From the NCBI RefSeq assembly GCF_016481275.1, contig NZ_JAEMNW010000009.1, positions 120,002 to 184,001 of the forward strand: DNA of 64,000 bases. Reading direction: 5' to 3'. This document shows positions 50,587 to 59,491 of this stretch, in pieces. Positions within the stretch are counted from its first letter, which is position 1. The number at the start of each line of letters is the position of its first letter. Origin of the DNA: Antrihabitans auranticaus. Its GTDB lineage: Bacteria > Actinomycetota > Actinomycetes > Mycobacteriales > Mycobacteriaceae. A program made the position numbers and the translations under genes. The notes beneath the pieces are model-generated. The model was not told where the DNA came from and did no database searches. It saw only the letters and a list, made by a program, of their open reading frames with translations.

Positions 50587-51924
50587 GTGGGGGATACACA
50601 CGCGCCGTGGAGCGCGGAACGAAAGAAATGGGTCGCGGCCGGTCTGTTCGCGGTGTCGATCCTGGCGGTTGTCGCATCGATCGTCGGACTCTTGGCTCAA
50701 CCGGATGCGGCGCGACCCAGTGCATCGGAGTCGACTTCGAGTGAGACGCCTGCCGCGCCCTCGACGACGGGAATCCGTGTCACGCCGCCGGTCGTATACC
50801 CGACCACGATCCCGGGTTGCGAAACAGTCGATCCTCCGCCGGACAATCTCGGGCTGGGATCGTGGGCTTCGTTCGGCGGGTCGCAGTCCTACGACAACCC
50901 CAAGTTCCCTTGGTTTTCCGATCGCAAAGCGGTCGCAATGAGCAACGCGATTCGCGCGGCCCTGCCGGCGTCGGTCGAGGTTGAATTTGCCAGCCCAACA
51001 GGCGAATTTCTCTTTGGGCCGATCATCGATTTCGAGGAGCCGACCGATGTGCCGGAGGGTCTGAGCGGCTGGACAGACGCGAGCGGCCAACTGCTCCGCG
51101 GAGACGTCCAAGCCCAGTTGTGGGTGCAGGTGCGGCAAGCCGATAACGTGCCGCCACCGTGCATCGCTGGTGCGCTCGACGAGCGGCGAACGCTCGCAGA
51201 CGGCGCAGTTCTGGACATCAGTGACGACTGGTCCGAGTTTATCGACGAGAGGACGACAACGCGGTCCGTCGTCGCGTACTTCCCGGATGGAACGCGGCTC
51301 AGGGCGAGCATGACCAAGAATGAGTCGACCGCTGATGCGAACGACGACTTCCCGCTCACCGTCGACGAACTCGTCGCGATCGCGGTTTCGCCCGGTCTTC
51401 GCGTCACCACGCCGATCCCGGACGGGACCTCCGAACCGCCGATAAGCTGCAGCGTCGCCGACGGTGGCGACGGCACAAACATCACGCGCGAGGACGTGCG
51501 ACGCCTCAACGAGGCGCTTGAAAGTCATTGGCGTGCAAATCCAATAGAAGACATTGCGCTAGATCGGCCGATTCGTTCGCTGCAGCTTGCCGATAACTCT
51601 CGCGCGGGAGTTTGCGGGACTTGGACCGTCGTGACTCCGGGCCGGGAAGGGCAGCTGAGCCTGTCCATCGTGCAGGGGCAACCACTTCCCGAAGAGAAGG
51701 ACGTGTACGACCCGGAGTACTCAACCGCGCCGACCGTTCTGGAAACATTGGACGACGGTTCCGTGGTGACCGCGACAGAGTCCGAAGGGCAGCAGTACAT
51801 TTCTGTCGCCCGGACGTTGCCGTCCGGTGTGCAGGTAACAGCAAGTTCACGGGGTTTGAATCCCTTGTCGATCGAACAACTGCGCAGTATCGCCGAGGCG
51901 CCCGGGCTGGAGATGACCCGATGA
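50587..51924 (+). CDS. Membrane-anchored surface protein of unknown function
   Basis: 445 residues from a GTG at 50587. A cytoplasmic tip, one membrane segment (about residues 15-37) and a Ser/Thr/Ala/Pro linker precede a large extracytoplasmic part. That part holds two similar sections with VDELVAIAVSPGLRVT and IEQLRSIAEAPGLEMT near their ends, so it is probably an internal duplication. Coupled by ATGA to the PQQ-repeat gene. Confidence 0.72.
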   Translation: MGDTHAPWSAERKKWVAAGLFAVSILAVVASIVGLLAQPDAARPSASESTSSETPAAPSTTGIRVTPPVVYPTTIPGCETVDPPPDNLGLGSWASFGGSQSYDNPKFPWFSDRKAVAMSNAIRAALPASVEVEFASPTGEFLFGPIIDFEEPTDVPEGLSGWTDASGQLLRGDVQAQLWVQVRQADNVPPPCIAGALDERRTLADGAVLDISDDWSEFIDERTTTRSVVAYFPDGTRLRASMTKNESTADANDDFPLTVDELVAIAVSPGLRVTTPIPDGTSEPPISCSVADGGDGTNITREDVRRLNEALESHWRANPIEDIALDRPIRSLQLADNSRAGVCGTWTVVTPGREGQLSLSIVQGQPLPEEKDVYDPEYSTAPTVLETLDDGSVVTATESEGQQYISVARTLPSGVQVTASSRGLNPLSIEQLRSIAEAPGLEMTR

Positions 51925-53303
51925 CCGAGCGCAGCACGTGGTTGCTCGGCGCAGCCACAGCAACAGCCGTCATCACCGTCTCGACGGCCGCATTCGTCTG
52001 GAACAACCGAGTCGACCACCGCGACGACGACGGATCGCCGGTGGCGTGGTCGGTGACTGCGGCAGAGGTGTACGGCAGGGAGTTCGCCGTCTTTCTCGAT
52101 CCAGTAGCTGCTGACTTCGGTTATGCGGGTACGACGTTCATAGACGCAGGCGACACGCTCGTCACCGAGGTGGGGCTGCGCAACCACGCCACCGACGAAC
52201 TCGAGGGCGCAATGATGGTCGGAATCGATGCCGACAACGGCTCGATCCGATGGCGTAGTCCAGCCGGAGAACTCGGCGGCTGCGCGCCGCTTGCCGTATC
52301 CGACACCGTGTTCTGCTCAGCAGGCAACTACTCGGAAGAACCTGGGTTTGTGACGATCGATGTAGACAGCGGCGACGTCGAACGAACACCTACAGACCTG
52401 AGCGTCATCGCGATCGGTGCGTCCGAGGACGCTGTCTTTGTCGTCGAGGGCAATCCCGAGGATGGCGACTTACGACTGCATGCGGAATCGCCCGACGACC
52501 CCAGCGCCGAATGGACGAAGAATATCGACCTGAGCGCGTCATACGAAGATTTCTACGGCGGTCAGAGCATGTCCATTGCGAACGGGGTCGGCGTGCTCGA
52601 GATCGGTGGCGAAGCGGCTGGCTTCGATCTCGATACCGGTGAACTGACGTGGCGACAGGGATTGCCCGCCTGCAGCGAGGTCATCCGGCCGTCGGTTGGC
52701 GGCTTGGTGACTCGAGTCGGGCTCGATTGCAGTACATACCGAGTCGAGAACACCGAACTGATTGGGACGGGCGGATCAGTGCTCGCCACGGCAGATTCCG
52801 AAGCGGTGCATCGGTTGGAGCTCGACGCACCCGCGGATGCCGACGTTTCAGTGCTACTCGGTGACGGTGGGTTCGATCGGCTGACGGGTGAAAGACGTTG
52901 GACCAGTGCGGATCTGATATCCGACCCGATCGATCCCACCTCGGGGATGACGAGTCCGAATTCGACGTTTGGAACCGCTGTCGCGATCGTCGGAGATGTT
53001 GCGCTGTTGCGGGATCCGGTCGATGGTAAGGAATCTGCGCTTGATTTGTCTACAGGGCAACGCCTTTGGGAGCGTCAGATCGAGTTGGTCGGGCAGCTGG
53101 CTGCCGGCGGCGGGACCACGCTGTTGACGGCCGGCGGCCAAGACGTGCGTGCGACCGATCTCCGCACCGGGCGGCCGGTGTGGACTGTCCCGATCGAATC
53201 GTTCGACCCGGGCGGCGATTCGTTCGACAGTTCGCACACACTTCGTCGGGCAGGGGATCGAGTGATCTACCTCAGCGAGAACGCGATTGCGGCGTTCGAC
53301 TGA
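51921..53303 (+). CDS. Membrane-anchored beta-propeller (PQQ-like repeats)
   Basis: 460 residues. An N-terminal membrane segment (about 8-28) is followed by repeats of the PQQ-propeller type: VGIDADNGSIRWRSPAG, GFDLDTGELTWRQGL, ALDLSTGQRLWERQI and ATDLRTGRPVWTVPI. It is probably a surface binding or assembly scaffold rather than a dehydrogenase, since no catalytic residues are evident. It is co-translated with the preceding surface protein. Confidence 0.82.
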   Translation: MTERSTWLLGAATATAVITVSTAAFVWNNRVDHRDDDGSPVAWSVTAAEVYGREFAVFLDPVAADFGYAGTTFIDAGDTLVTEVGLRNHATDELEGAMMVGIDADNGSIRWRSPAGELGGCAPLAVSDTVFCSAGNYSEEPGFVTIDVDSGDVERTPTDLSVIAIGASEDAVFVVEGNPEDGDLRLHAESPDDPSAEWTKNIDLSASYEDFYGGQSMSIANGVGVLEIGGEAAGFDLDTGELTWRQGLPACSEVIRPSVGGLVTRVGLDCSTYRVENTELIGTGGSVLATADSEAVHRLELDAPADADVSVLLGDGGFDRLTGERRWTSADLISDPIDPTSGMTSPNSTFGTAVAIVGDVALLRDPVDGKESALDLSTGQRLWERQIELVGQLAAGGGTTLLTAGGQDVRATDLRTGRPVWTVPIESFDPGGDSFDSSHTLRRAGDRVIYLSENAIAAFD

Positions 53304-53404
53304 TTGGGGCCGAAGTAATCTATCCATATGGGTAGTAATCGTCTATGTTGAGTCCTCGGTCCCCTCCGCCTCGGGCCGTCGAGAACTCGAGAAAGCGACC
53401 ACAC

Positions 53405-53965
53405 ATGACCAACCCGCCGCCTGCATGGCAACCGCCCCCCAATGGATTCGAGCGACCGAACTCGGTGGCGGCAAAGCCGAAGAAGAAGTGGCCCTGGGTA
53501 GTTGGTGGTCTCGCGGTGCTCGTCGTCATCGCCGCGGCGGTCGGGGGCGGAAAGGACAAGGACGAGCCGGTCGCCGTGTCCGACGCGATCCCCTCCACGG
53601 CGCGAGCAGCGGTAGCGCAGACGACCACTGCTGCGACATCGATCGAACAGACTCCGTTGCCCCTACCTGCAGCATCTGTCGTCCCGCCCGTCGTTCAAGC
53701 ACCCGTCGCGCCGCCGGTGCCAGAGCGGCAGGCAGGCGGGTTGATGCCCAACGTCGTCTGTATGAACCTTCAAGACGCGCAGGATCTGATTCAGGAATCC
53801 GGAGTCTTCTATTCACGAAGCTTCGACGCGACCGGCGACGGACGCAATCAGATCATCGATTCGAACTGGCTCGTCGTGTCGCAGAACATTCCTCCGGGAA
53901 CACCTTTCGACGAAGGCGATGCGAACCTCGGTGCGGTGAAGTACGGCGAATCCAACCCCTGCTGA
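53405..53965 (+). CDS. Membrane-anchored protein with C-terminal PASTA-like domain
   Basis: 186 residues from the ATG at 53405. A Pro-rich cytoplasmic tip, one membrane segment (about 30-46) and a Pro/Val/Ala linker are followed by a PASTA-like domain (MPNVVCMNLQDAQDLIQESG, then VVSQNIPPGTPFDEG). PASTA domains bind peptidoglycan fragments. Two cysteines (VVCMN and the last residue) could pair. The upstream gap carries CCATATGG within an AT-rich stretch, perhaps promoter DNA. Confidence 0.8.
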   Translation: MTNPPPAWQPPPNGFERPNSVAAKPKKKWPWVVGGLAVLVVIAAAVGGGKDKDEPVAVSDAIPSTARAAVAQTTTAATSIEQTPLPLPAASVVPPVVQAPVAPPVPERQAGGLMPNVVCMNLQDAQDLIQESGVFYSRSFDATGDGRNQIIDSNWLVVSQNIPPGTPFDEGDANLGAVKYGESNPC

Positions 53966-53972
53966 CCGGGAC

Positions 53973-54302
53973 TCACCCGAGGGCTGGCCGACCAAACAAC
54001 TCGTTCGCCACCGCCACGGCCGACATCGCCCTCGGCCAGCCGGCATAGAACGCGAGATGCGTTATCGCTTCTGTGATTTCGGTCTGGGTGACACCGTTGG
54101 CCACAGCTCGCGTCAGGTGATGCGGCAACTGCTCGACGTTGCCGTTCGCAATAAGTGCCGCGCAGGTGATGAGGCTGCGATCTCGTGCGGACAGATCGGG
54201 CCCGGTCCACACGTCACCGAAGAGGACCCCATCGGTGAGCGCCGCGAGCTTGGGCGCGAAGTCTCCGATGAGGTCTTGTGCGGGCGTCTCGGTATCGGTC
54301 AT
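53973..54302 (-). CDS. Carboxymuconolactone decarboxylase (AhpD-like) family protein
   Basis: 109 residues from the ATG at 54302, in an ATGA overlap with the upstream dehydrogenase stop. The CMD fold is seen in LSARDRSLITCAALIANG, QLPHHLTRAVANGVTQTEI and THLAFYAGWPRAMSA. The CxxC of AhpD is absent, so a decarboxylase or structural role is more likely than peroxidase. It is the last gene of the minus-strand operon. Confidence 0.9.
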   Translation of the reverse strand: MTDTETPAQDLIGDFAPKLAALTDGVLFGDVWTGPDLSARDRSLITCAALIANGNVEQLPHHLTRAVANGVTQTEITEAITHLAFYAGWPRAMSAVAVANELFGRPALG

Positions 54303-55327
54303 CCCGTCACCAGGGCCCATAGATTCTCACGGCCCGCGGTGGTGGCTGCATCGGTGAGCTTCTCGTCCCAATAGTGGGTGGACCCGAACTCCGATCGCCA
54401 GGCCAGGGCTGGCTTGGTGAACTCGTGCAGCCGATGCTCCACAGTGGTTCCGATCGCGCCGTGTATCTGATGCGCATTGCGAACGACGACGGACGCAGCG
54501 TGCCCAGCGCACGAACGTGCTACGGCAACAAGGAATTCCAGACTCGCGCCCGACCAGTCGGTGCGGACCGCATCAGCTAGCGCGGCCTCTGTTGCTGCGC
54601 GAGCCAGAGCGGCCTCGGCGGCGATGTCGGCGACAAGATTCTGCACCGCCTGAAACTTGGCGAGAGGGCGCCCGAACTGATGGCGCTCTGTTGCGTGCGT
54701 GATCGACAGCGACAGAATCCGATCCAGCACGGCGCAAATCTGCAAGGCCCGCGCCAAAGCACCGCGTAGCCACAGCTGATCGACTACCGATTCCTGGACG
54801 TAAGTACCGGAAAGTGCGCCGACATCGGCGGTGACAGTGTCACGTGGTTCGCCGGCAATGTTGGTGCCCTGCATGATTCGGAGATCCCGAACAGGAACAT
54901 CACCCACGACGTAGGCGCCATCTTGCCGCCACACCACGACGATCCGCTCCGCAGCAGCCGCCCACGGCACATCGCGAGCCACACCGCTCTCGTCGAGCAC
55001 ACACGCAGTCCGCCGGCTCTCATCGGTCGGCAACCTGGCCTCGTCGAGCAACCAACCAGCCAGCAAATCGTGTTCGACGACAGGAATTCGGACACCGTGG
55101 GATGCCGACGCGCGCAACAACTCTGCTGCCTCGAACCAGCTCGCACCGCTGCCGCCGGAGTCCTCGCGACCAGTCAGCCGCGTCAAACCAAGCTCGGCCA
55201 ATCGAGACCACAGCCCACGATCCCACACAGCAACTTCGGTGCCGGGCTCGTGCTGTTCCCTGTGCCGGGCAAACACTGCGTCCATCATGCCGACCAGGTC
55301 CTGGTCGACCGCGGTGAGTGCAGTCAT
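54299..55327 (-). CDS. Short acyl-CoA dehydrogenase subunit-like protein
   Basis: 342 residues, shorter than usual. ACAD helices are recognisable (ERHQFGRPLAKFQAVQNLVAD, AHQIHGAIGTTVEHRLHEFT), but the C-terminal GTNE block with the catalytic Glu is absent. The stop and start overlap with both neighbours. Together with the next FadE it probably forms an alpha2beta2 heteromeric dehydrogenase like those of actinobacterial steroid side-chain degradation. Confidence 0.87.
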   Translation of the reverse strand: MTALTAVDQDLVGMMDAVFARHREQHEPGTEVAVWDRGLWSRLAELGLTRLTGREDSGGSGASWFEAAELLRASASHGVRIPVVEHDLLAGWLLDEARLPTDESRRTACVLDESGVARDVPWAAAAERIVVVWRQDGAYVVGDVPVRDLRIMQGTNIAGEPRDTVTADVGALSGTYVQESVVDQLWLRGALARALQICAVLDRILSLSITHATERHQFGRPLAKFQAVQNLVADIAAEAALARAATEAALADAVRTDWSGASLEFLVAVARSCAGHAASVVVRNAHQIHGAIGTTVEHRLHEFTKPALAWRSEFGSTHYWDEKLTDAATTAGRENLWALVTG

Positions 55328-56472
55328 CAGCGCATCCCCAATCCTCGCGCGATCACACCGCGCAGTACTTCGTTGGTGCCCCCGCGCAGTGTGAAGCCGG
55401 GGCGTTGTACGACGGCCTGGTCGACCATCGCGCGATAGCTTTCGGGCGTCCCGTCGCCTGTCAGGAGGTCGGCGAAATCGGCGATGTCGCCTTCGGTTGT
55501 CGTGCCGAGCACCTTGACGACAGCGGCAGCGGTGTCGGCTGATTCGTGGCGTTCCAGCGCTCCCGCGATCGCCGTCGACATCTGGTGCAGCCCCGCGATT
55601 CGCGCCAGGTGGCGGCCGAGATCGGTGTGGCGGGGCAGGTTCCCGGCGCCCATCTGTCCAGCAGTTTCAGCAAGCAGCGTGAAGGTCGATAGGAAGCGCT
55701 CCGGCCCACTCCGTTCGAAACTCAGCTCCGACGTGACCTGTTGCCAACCGTCTCCAATGGTGCCGAAGACCATGTCGTCGGCGACTAAGACGTCCTCGAG
55801 AACGACCTCGTTGAAGTGGTGCTCACCGGTCATCGACACAACGGGACGAACGACCACACCCGCCGAGCGCAGGTCGACGACGAACTGGCTCAGCCCGTCG
55901 TGCCGACGCGAGGAGTCGACGGGGGAGGTCCGGGCCAAACAGATGAAGGCGTGCGCCAGGTGTGCGCCGGAGGTCCACAGCTTGGTTCCCGAGATCGTCC
56001 AGCCGCCGTCGACGCGAGTGGCCTTCGTACGAACACTCGCCAGATCGGATCCGGAGTCGGGCTCACTCATTCCGATAGCGAAGTAGCACTCTCCTCGCGC
56101 GATCGCGGGCAGAAACTTTCGCTTCTGAATCTCATTGCCGTACTTGAGCAATGAGGGCACGATCTGCCGGTCGGCGATCCAGTGTGCGCCGACGGGCGCC
56201 CCCGCGGCGAGGAGTTCCTCGGTGACGACGAACCGCTCCAGGAAGCTGCGACCGTGCCCGCCGTATTCGGTGGGGACGGTCATCCCGAGCCAGCCGCGGT
56301 CGGCGAGCGCGCGTGTGAAGTCTTCGTCCCAGCCCGTCAGCCAGGAGTCGACTCCTCGACTGATCTTTCCTGCCGCACGTTGTTCGGCGAGGAAGTCGCG
56401 CACTTCCGCACGGAGGTCGTCCAAGGCATGGGGGTCGTCGCTGACGGCTGGAACGAGGCGATGCGTGGTCAT
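55327..56472 (-). CDS. Acyl-CoA dehydrogenase (partner of the short subunit)
   Basis: 381 residues. IGMSEPDSGSDLASVRTKA and GTKLWTSGAHLAHAF are the FAD/substrate signatures; FERSGPERFLSTF lies in the helical core. The usual YEGTNE active-site position reads RGGTNEV, so the catalytic base must come from elsewhere, as in isovaleryl-type and heteromeric ACADs. It probably introduces a 2,3-double bond that the operon's MaoC protein then hydrates. Confidence 0.9.
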   Translation of the reverse strand: MTTHRLVPAVSDDPHALDDLRAEVRDFLAEQRAAGKISRGVDSWLTGWDEDFTRALADRGWLGMTVPTEYGGHGRSFLERFVVTEELLAAGAPVGAHWIADRQIVPSLLKYGNEIQKRKFLPAIARGECYFAIGMSEPDSGSDLASVRTKATRVDGGWTISGTKLWTSGAHLAHAFICLARTSPVDSSRRHDGLSQFVVDLRSAGVVVRPVVSMTGEHHFNEVVLEDVLVADDMVFGTIGDGWQQVTSELSFERSGPERFLSTFTLLAETAGQMGAGNLPRHTDLGRHLARIAGLHQMSTAIAGALERHESADTAAAVVKVLGTTTEGDIADFADLLTGDGTPESYRAMVDQAVVQRPGFTLRGGTNEVLRGVIARGLGMR

Positions 56473-56490
56473 AGTGGCTCTTTCATGTAG

Positions 56491-57192
56491 TCAGCCGTGG
56501 CTTCGTCCACCGCAGCAGTAGACCACTTGGCCGGTGACGTAGCGCGCATTGTCGGATCCGAGCCACGCGACGGCACCGGCGATGTCGTCGGGACGGCCCG
56601 GCCGTTGCAGTGGAATGCGGGAGATGATGCGCTCGCGAACGTGTGCTGGCATCGCGTCGGTCATGTCGGTCGCGATAAAGCCAGGTGCGACCCCGTTGAC
56701 GCGCAAGCGTGGTGCGTACGCGAGGGCGAGGGACCGCGTCAGCCCCACTACTCCGGCTTTGGACACTGCGTAATTGAACTGTCCGACGTTGCCGAGATGC
56801 GCGCGGGAGCCAATGTTCACGACCCCGCCGCCGTCGACCATGTACGGGGCAAGCGCGGAGGTCAGTTCGAAGCACCCACCGAGGTTGATGCGTGTGACGA
56901 GGCGAAACGTCTCCTCTGTCATGTCGCCGATGAGCGCGTCTCTGGTGATTCCGGCGTTGTTGACGAGTACCTTCAGCGTTTGGCCGCTGGATCGGACCGC
57001 ATCCTTGATCGCGTCTCGTCCCTCGATGGTCGAAATGTCGGCCTGGATCGGCACTGCATCGAGTGTTGCTGCACTGTCGTGGATTTGGGGATTTAGATCG
57101 ACCATGATGATGCGGTGACCCGCGGTCGAGAGTCGGCGGGCGATGGCGAATCCGATTCCGCGGGCAGAGCCGGTTACGAGTGCGGTGGTCAT
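56491..57192 (-). CDS. SDR-family 3-hydroxyacyl dehydrogenase (FabG-like)
   Basis: 233 residues. The cofactor site is ALVTGSARGIGFAIARRL, NNAGITRDALIGDM follows, and the catalytic triad is IGSRAHLGNVGQFNYAVSKAG (Ser, Tyr, Lys in parts). VVDL-type Asp after strand 2 (IIMVDLN) suggests NAD. It would oxidise the 3-hydroxyacyl-CoA made by the MaoC hydratase. ATGA overlap with the partner gene upstream. Confidence 0.92.
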   Translation of the reverse strand: MTTALVTGSARGIGFAIARRLSTAGHRIIMVDLNPQIHDSAATLDAVPIQADISTIEGRDAIKDAVRSSGQTLKVLVNNAGITRDALIGDMTEETFRLVTRINLGGCFELTSALAPYMVDGGGVVNIGSRAHLGNVGQFNYAVSKAGVVGLTRSLALAYAPRLRVNGVAPGFIATDMTDAMPAHVRERIISRIPLQRPGRPDDIAGAVAWLGSDNARYVTGQVVYCCGGRSHG

Positions 57193-57620
57193 GGCAGTGC
57201 TGCTCCCAGGTGTTCGGCGCCGAGTGTGAAGATCTGGCCGTTGGCGCCTCGCGTGGCTACGAGCAGGTCTACCGCATGCGCGACGGCAGCCGGTTCGACG
57301 TTGTCGCCAACCGCCACCACGGTCGCGTAACTTCCCGACTTTCGGCGTTCGAAGGCGAGTGCCCGCGCGCCGCCGAGCAGGCCGGTCGCCACGGCCGCAT
57401 CAAGCGGTGCGGCACGCCCCAGAATCGCGTCGGAGCGGACCAAATACACGACCGGCGCATCGGTCAGCGCCGCAGCACGGCTCAGCTCGAATGCCTCGGT
57501 CAGTTCGTCCTCCGCGTCGGTCCATTCGCCCAGACCTGTTCGAGCTTCGAAGATCAGGCCGTCGTCGGGACCGATATCTTTCAGCGCGCCGCCAAGCTCC
57601 GAGACCGCACGCACCCTCAC
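57189..57620 (-). CDS. Small Rossmann-like partner protein of the SDR
   Basis: 143 residues from a GTG in a GTGA overlap with the MaoC gene. It contains alternating strands and helices (APVVYLVRSDAILGR, SYATVVAVGDN, NGQIFTLGAEHLG) without a nucleotide-binding glycine motif. The end resembles the closing helix of FabG-type proteins. It may be a non-catalytic N-terminal half of a high-molecular-weight FabG, encoded separately here. Function unknown. Confidence 0.65.
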   Translation of the reverse strand: MRVRAVSELGGALKDIGPDDGLIFEARTGLGEWTDAEDELTEAFELSRAAALTDAPVVYLVRSDAILGRAAPLDAAVATGLLGGARALAFERRKSGSYATVVAVGDNVEPAAVAHAVDLLVATRGANGQIFTLGAEHLGAALP

Positions 57621-58069
57621 GCGAGCACCGTCCGCTTCAAGATCGACACCATTTCACCCTCGTGAACAATCTCTTGATGCTGGTTGAAGACCTCGACCTT
57701 CTGCACCATCACACCCCGATCCGCCTTGGACGTCGGGCGCAGCTCGACGATTTCGTTCGACGCGTAAATCGTGTCGCCGATGAGCACCGGACGGACGAAT
57801 CGCCACCGCCGAATCTCGGCGAACGCCAGCAGTGAGTCGGTGAAGATCCCCAATCGTCCGCGCAGACCGGTCACGATCGACAGCACGAGCGCGCCGTGTG
57901 CGATTCGCTCACCGAACTGGCTGTCGCGCATAGCTTCGGCATCGGTGTGGAGGGTGTGAAAATCGCCCGATACTCCGCAGAAGTTCACGACGTCTGCCTC
58001 GGTCACCGTCCGTCGCGGCGTATCGAACCGCATGCCGATCTCGGCATCGTCGAACCCCAATCCGCCCAT
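57617..58069 (-). CDS. MaoC-family enoyl-CoA hydratase
   Basis: 150 residues, single hot-dog domain. The hydratase-2 motif is present: GDFHTLHTDAEAMRDSQFG then IAHGALVLS, giving the Asp and His of the active site. It hydrates a trans-2-enoyl-CoA to the (R)-3-hydroxyacyl-CoA. First gene of the minus-strand operon; an operator-like motif at 58120 lies 51 bases upstream. Confidence 0.9.
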   Translation of the reverse strand: MGGLGFDDAEIGMRFDTPRRTVTEADVVNFCGVSGDFHTLHTDAEAMRDSQFGERIAHGALVLSIVTGLRGRLGIFTDSLLAFAEIRRWRFVRPVLIGDTIYASNEIVELRPTSKADRGVMVQKVEVFNQHQEIVHEGEMVSILKRTVLA

Positions 58070-58119
58070 GAGAACCCTTTCGCCAGAGGTCGTTTCGAAT
58101 GTCTGATAGCGAAACTCAA

Positions 58120-58135
58120 TACCATCCAGTCGGAA
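58120..58135. promoter_or_regulatory. 16-bp regulon motif, site 1 (before MaoC operon)
   Basis: TACCATCCAGTCGGAA shares 12-13 positions with the sites at 58270 and at 62605 in the form TACCnnCY(A/C)GTYGGAA. It lies on the MaoC side of the divergent region. The rest of 58070-58304 holds no gene. Confidence 0.55.
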
Positions 58136-58269
58136 CGCGAAAGTCGAAATCCTGCGTACACAGGCACTTTCCAGCGGGTTACGTATTTCTACGCTAGCGC
58201 GCGGACGGCGACCAAGCTGGGCTGTATCGACAAGAGCCGCACGTCACGCCATACCGATGCGGCACCAAG

Positions 58270-58285
58270 GTACCGACTAGTCGGA
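58270..58285. promoter_or_regulatory. 16-bp regulon motif, site 2 (before LLM operon), perfect palindrome
   Basis: TACCGACTAGTCGGAA contains the perfect 12-bp palindrome CCGACTAGTCGG. It lies 20 bases before the start of the monooxygenase gene, right before its ribosome site, and so overlaps the expected transcript start. It is the best-formed of the three sites. Confidence 0.65.
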
Positions 58286-58304
58286 AGAAAGCCACGGAGG
58301 AAAT

Positions 58305-59474
58305 GTGAAACTGGACCTGCTCTACGCGTTGACGAATCGTTCCGGTGAGTTGCCCTGGCACGAGGTACTGCAGCAGACCCGCCGGCACGCGGTGCTGGCG
58401 GACAAGCTCGGATTCGATCGGATCTGGCTCGGCGAGCATCACTTCGACACCGACGGCACCGACGCAAGCCCGAACCCGATCATGCTGGCGACGGACCTCG
58501 CAGCGCGTACGGAGCGGATCCGGCTCGGGATGGCGGCGGTCTCGTTGACGCTCTGGCATCCCTTGCGCGTGGCGGAGGACCTTGCGCTGCTGGACCACTT
58601 CAGCGGCGGTCGGTTGGACGTCGCGTTCGGCCGCGGGATTCTGCCGATCGAAGTGATGAACCTGAACCCCGCCGCGAACCGCTGGAACGGCAGCGACAAC
58701 AGTCGCGCGATCTTCGACGAGAACCTAGCGATCGTCCGCAAGATCTGGACCGAGGACCCGTTCAGCTGGAAGGGACCCCGCCACACCTTTCCCGAGCCGG
58801 GAACGAAGTTCATTCATTCGCCCGGTGCGCCCATGCCGAAGGGCTGGGTCGACGAGAACGGTGAGCTGATTGCGTTCGGCATGACGCCGCAGCCGTTCCA
58901 GAAGCCGACGCCGCCGCAGTTCGCGGTGACCGAATCGGTCGAGGGCTTCCGCGGCGCGGCCCGCACCGACCTGAAGCCGATCACCTGGTACCCCACCGGA
59001 CAGGTGCTGCGGAACCTCCTCGACATCTACCGTGCCGAGCGGGAAGCAGTGACCGGGCAGACGCCGGCGCTGGGGGAGGACGTGGGCGTCCTTCGGCTGA
59101 CCTATGTTGCAGACACCGACGAGGAGGCGCGTCGCATCACCGAAGCCAGCGTCGTCGAATTCTTCGAGTTCGTCTGTCGGGTTAGGGGAATCGGTGTCTG
59201 GCTGGATGCCGACGAAGATCCCGCCGACCCGCGCTACCGCAAGATGGACCCGTTCGACCTGCTGCTGGAGCGCGACCACCTCATGATCGGTTCACCGCAG
59301 AGCGTCGCCGAGCGGATGTGCCGGCTCACACGGACTCACGGAATTCAGAACTGGCTCGTGCAGATGGGTTTCCCCGGCGTCTCGTACGAGGACGTCGACC
59401 GCTCGCTCGAACTGTTCGCCAGTGGGGTCATGCCCGAGGTCCGCAAACTCGACCCCGCGCTCGCCGTCAGCTGA
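58305..59474 (+). CDS. Luciferase-like (LLM) flavin-dependent monooxygenase
   Basis: 389 residues from a GTG with GGAGGAAAT directly upstream. The bacterial luciferase fold is evident: LADKLGFDRIWLGEHHF, ASPNPIMLATDLAARTERIRLG, HPLRVAEDLALLDHFSGGRLDVAFGRG and IGSPQSVAERM. It uses reduced FMN supplied by the flavin reductases of the same operon. The two-component set suggests oxygen insertion or oxidative C-N/C-C cleavage of a ring or amide. It starts the plus-strand operon. Confidence 0.92.
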   Translation: MKLDLLYALTNRSGELPWHEVLQQTRRHAVLADKLGFDRIWLGEHHFDTDGTDASPNPIMLATDLAARTERIRLGMAAVSLTLWHPLRVAEDLALLDHFSGGRLDVAFGRGILPIEVMNLNPAANRWNGSDNSRAIFDENLAIVRKIWTEDPFSWKGPRHTFPEPGTKFIHSPGAPMPKGWVDENGELIAFGMTPQPFQKPTPPQFAVTESVEGFRGAARTDLKPITWYPTGQVLRNLLDIYRAEREAVTGQTPALGEDVGVLRLTYVADTDEEARRITEASVVEFFEFVCRVRGIGVWLDADEDPADPRYRKMDPFDLLLERDHLMIGSPQSVAERMCRLTRTHGIQNWLVQMGFPGVSYEDVDRSLELFASGVMPEVRKLDPALAVS

Positions 59475-59491
59475 CCGAAAGGAACCGACCG

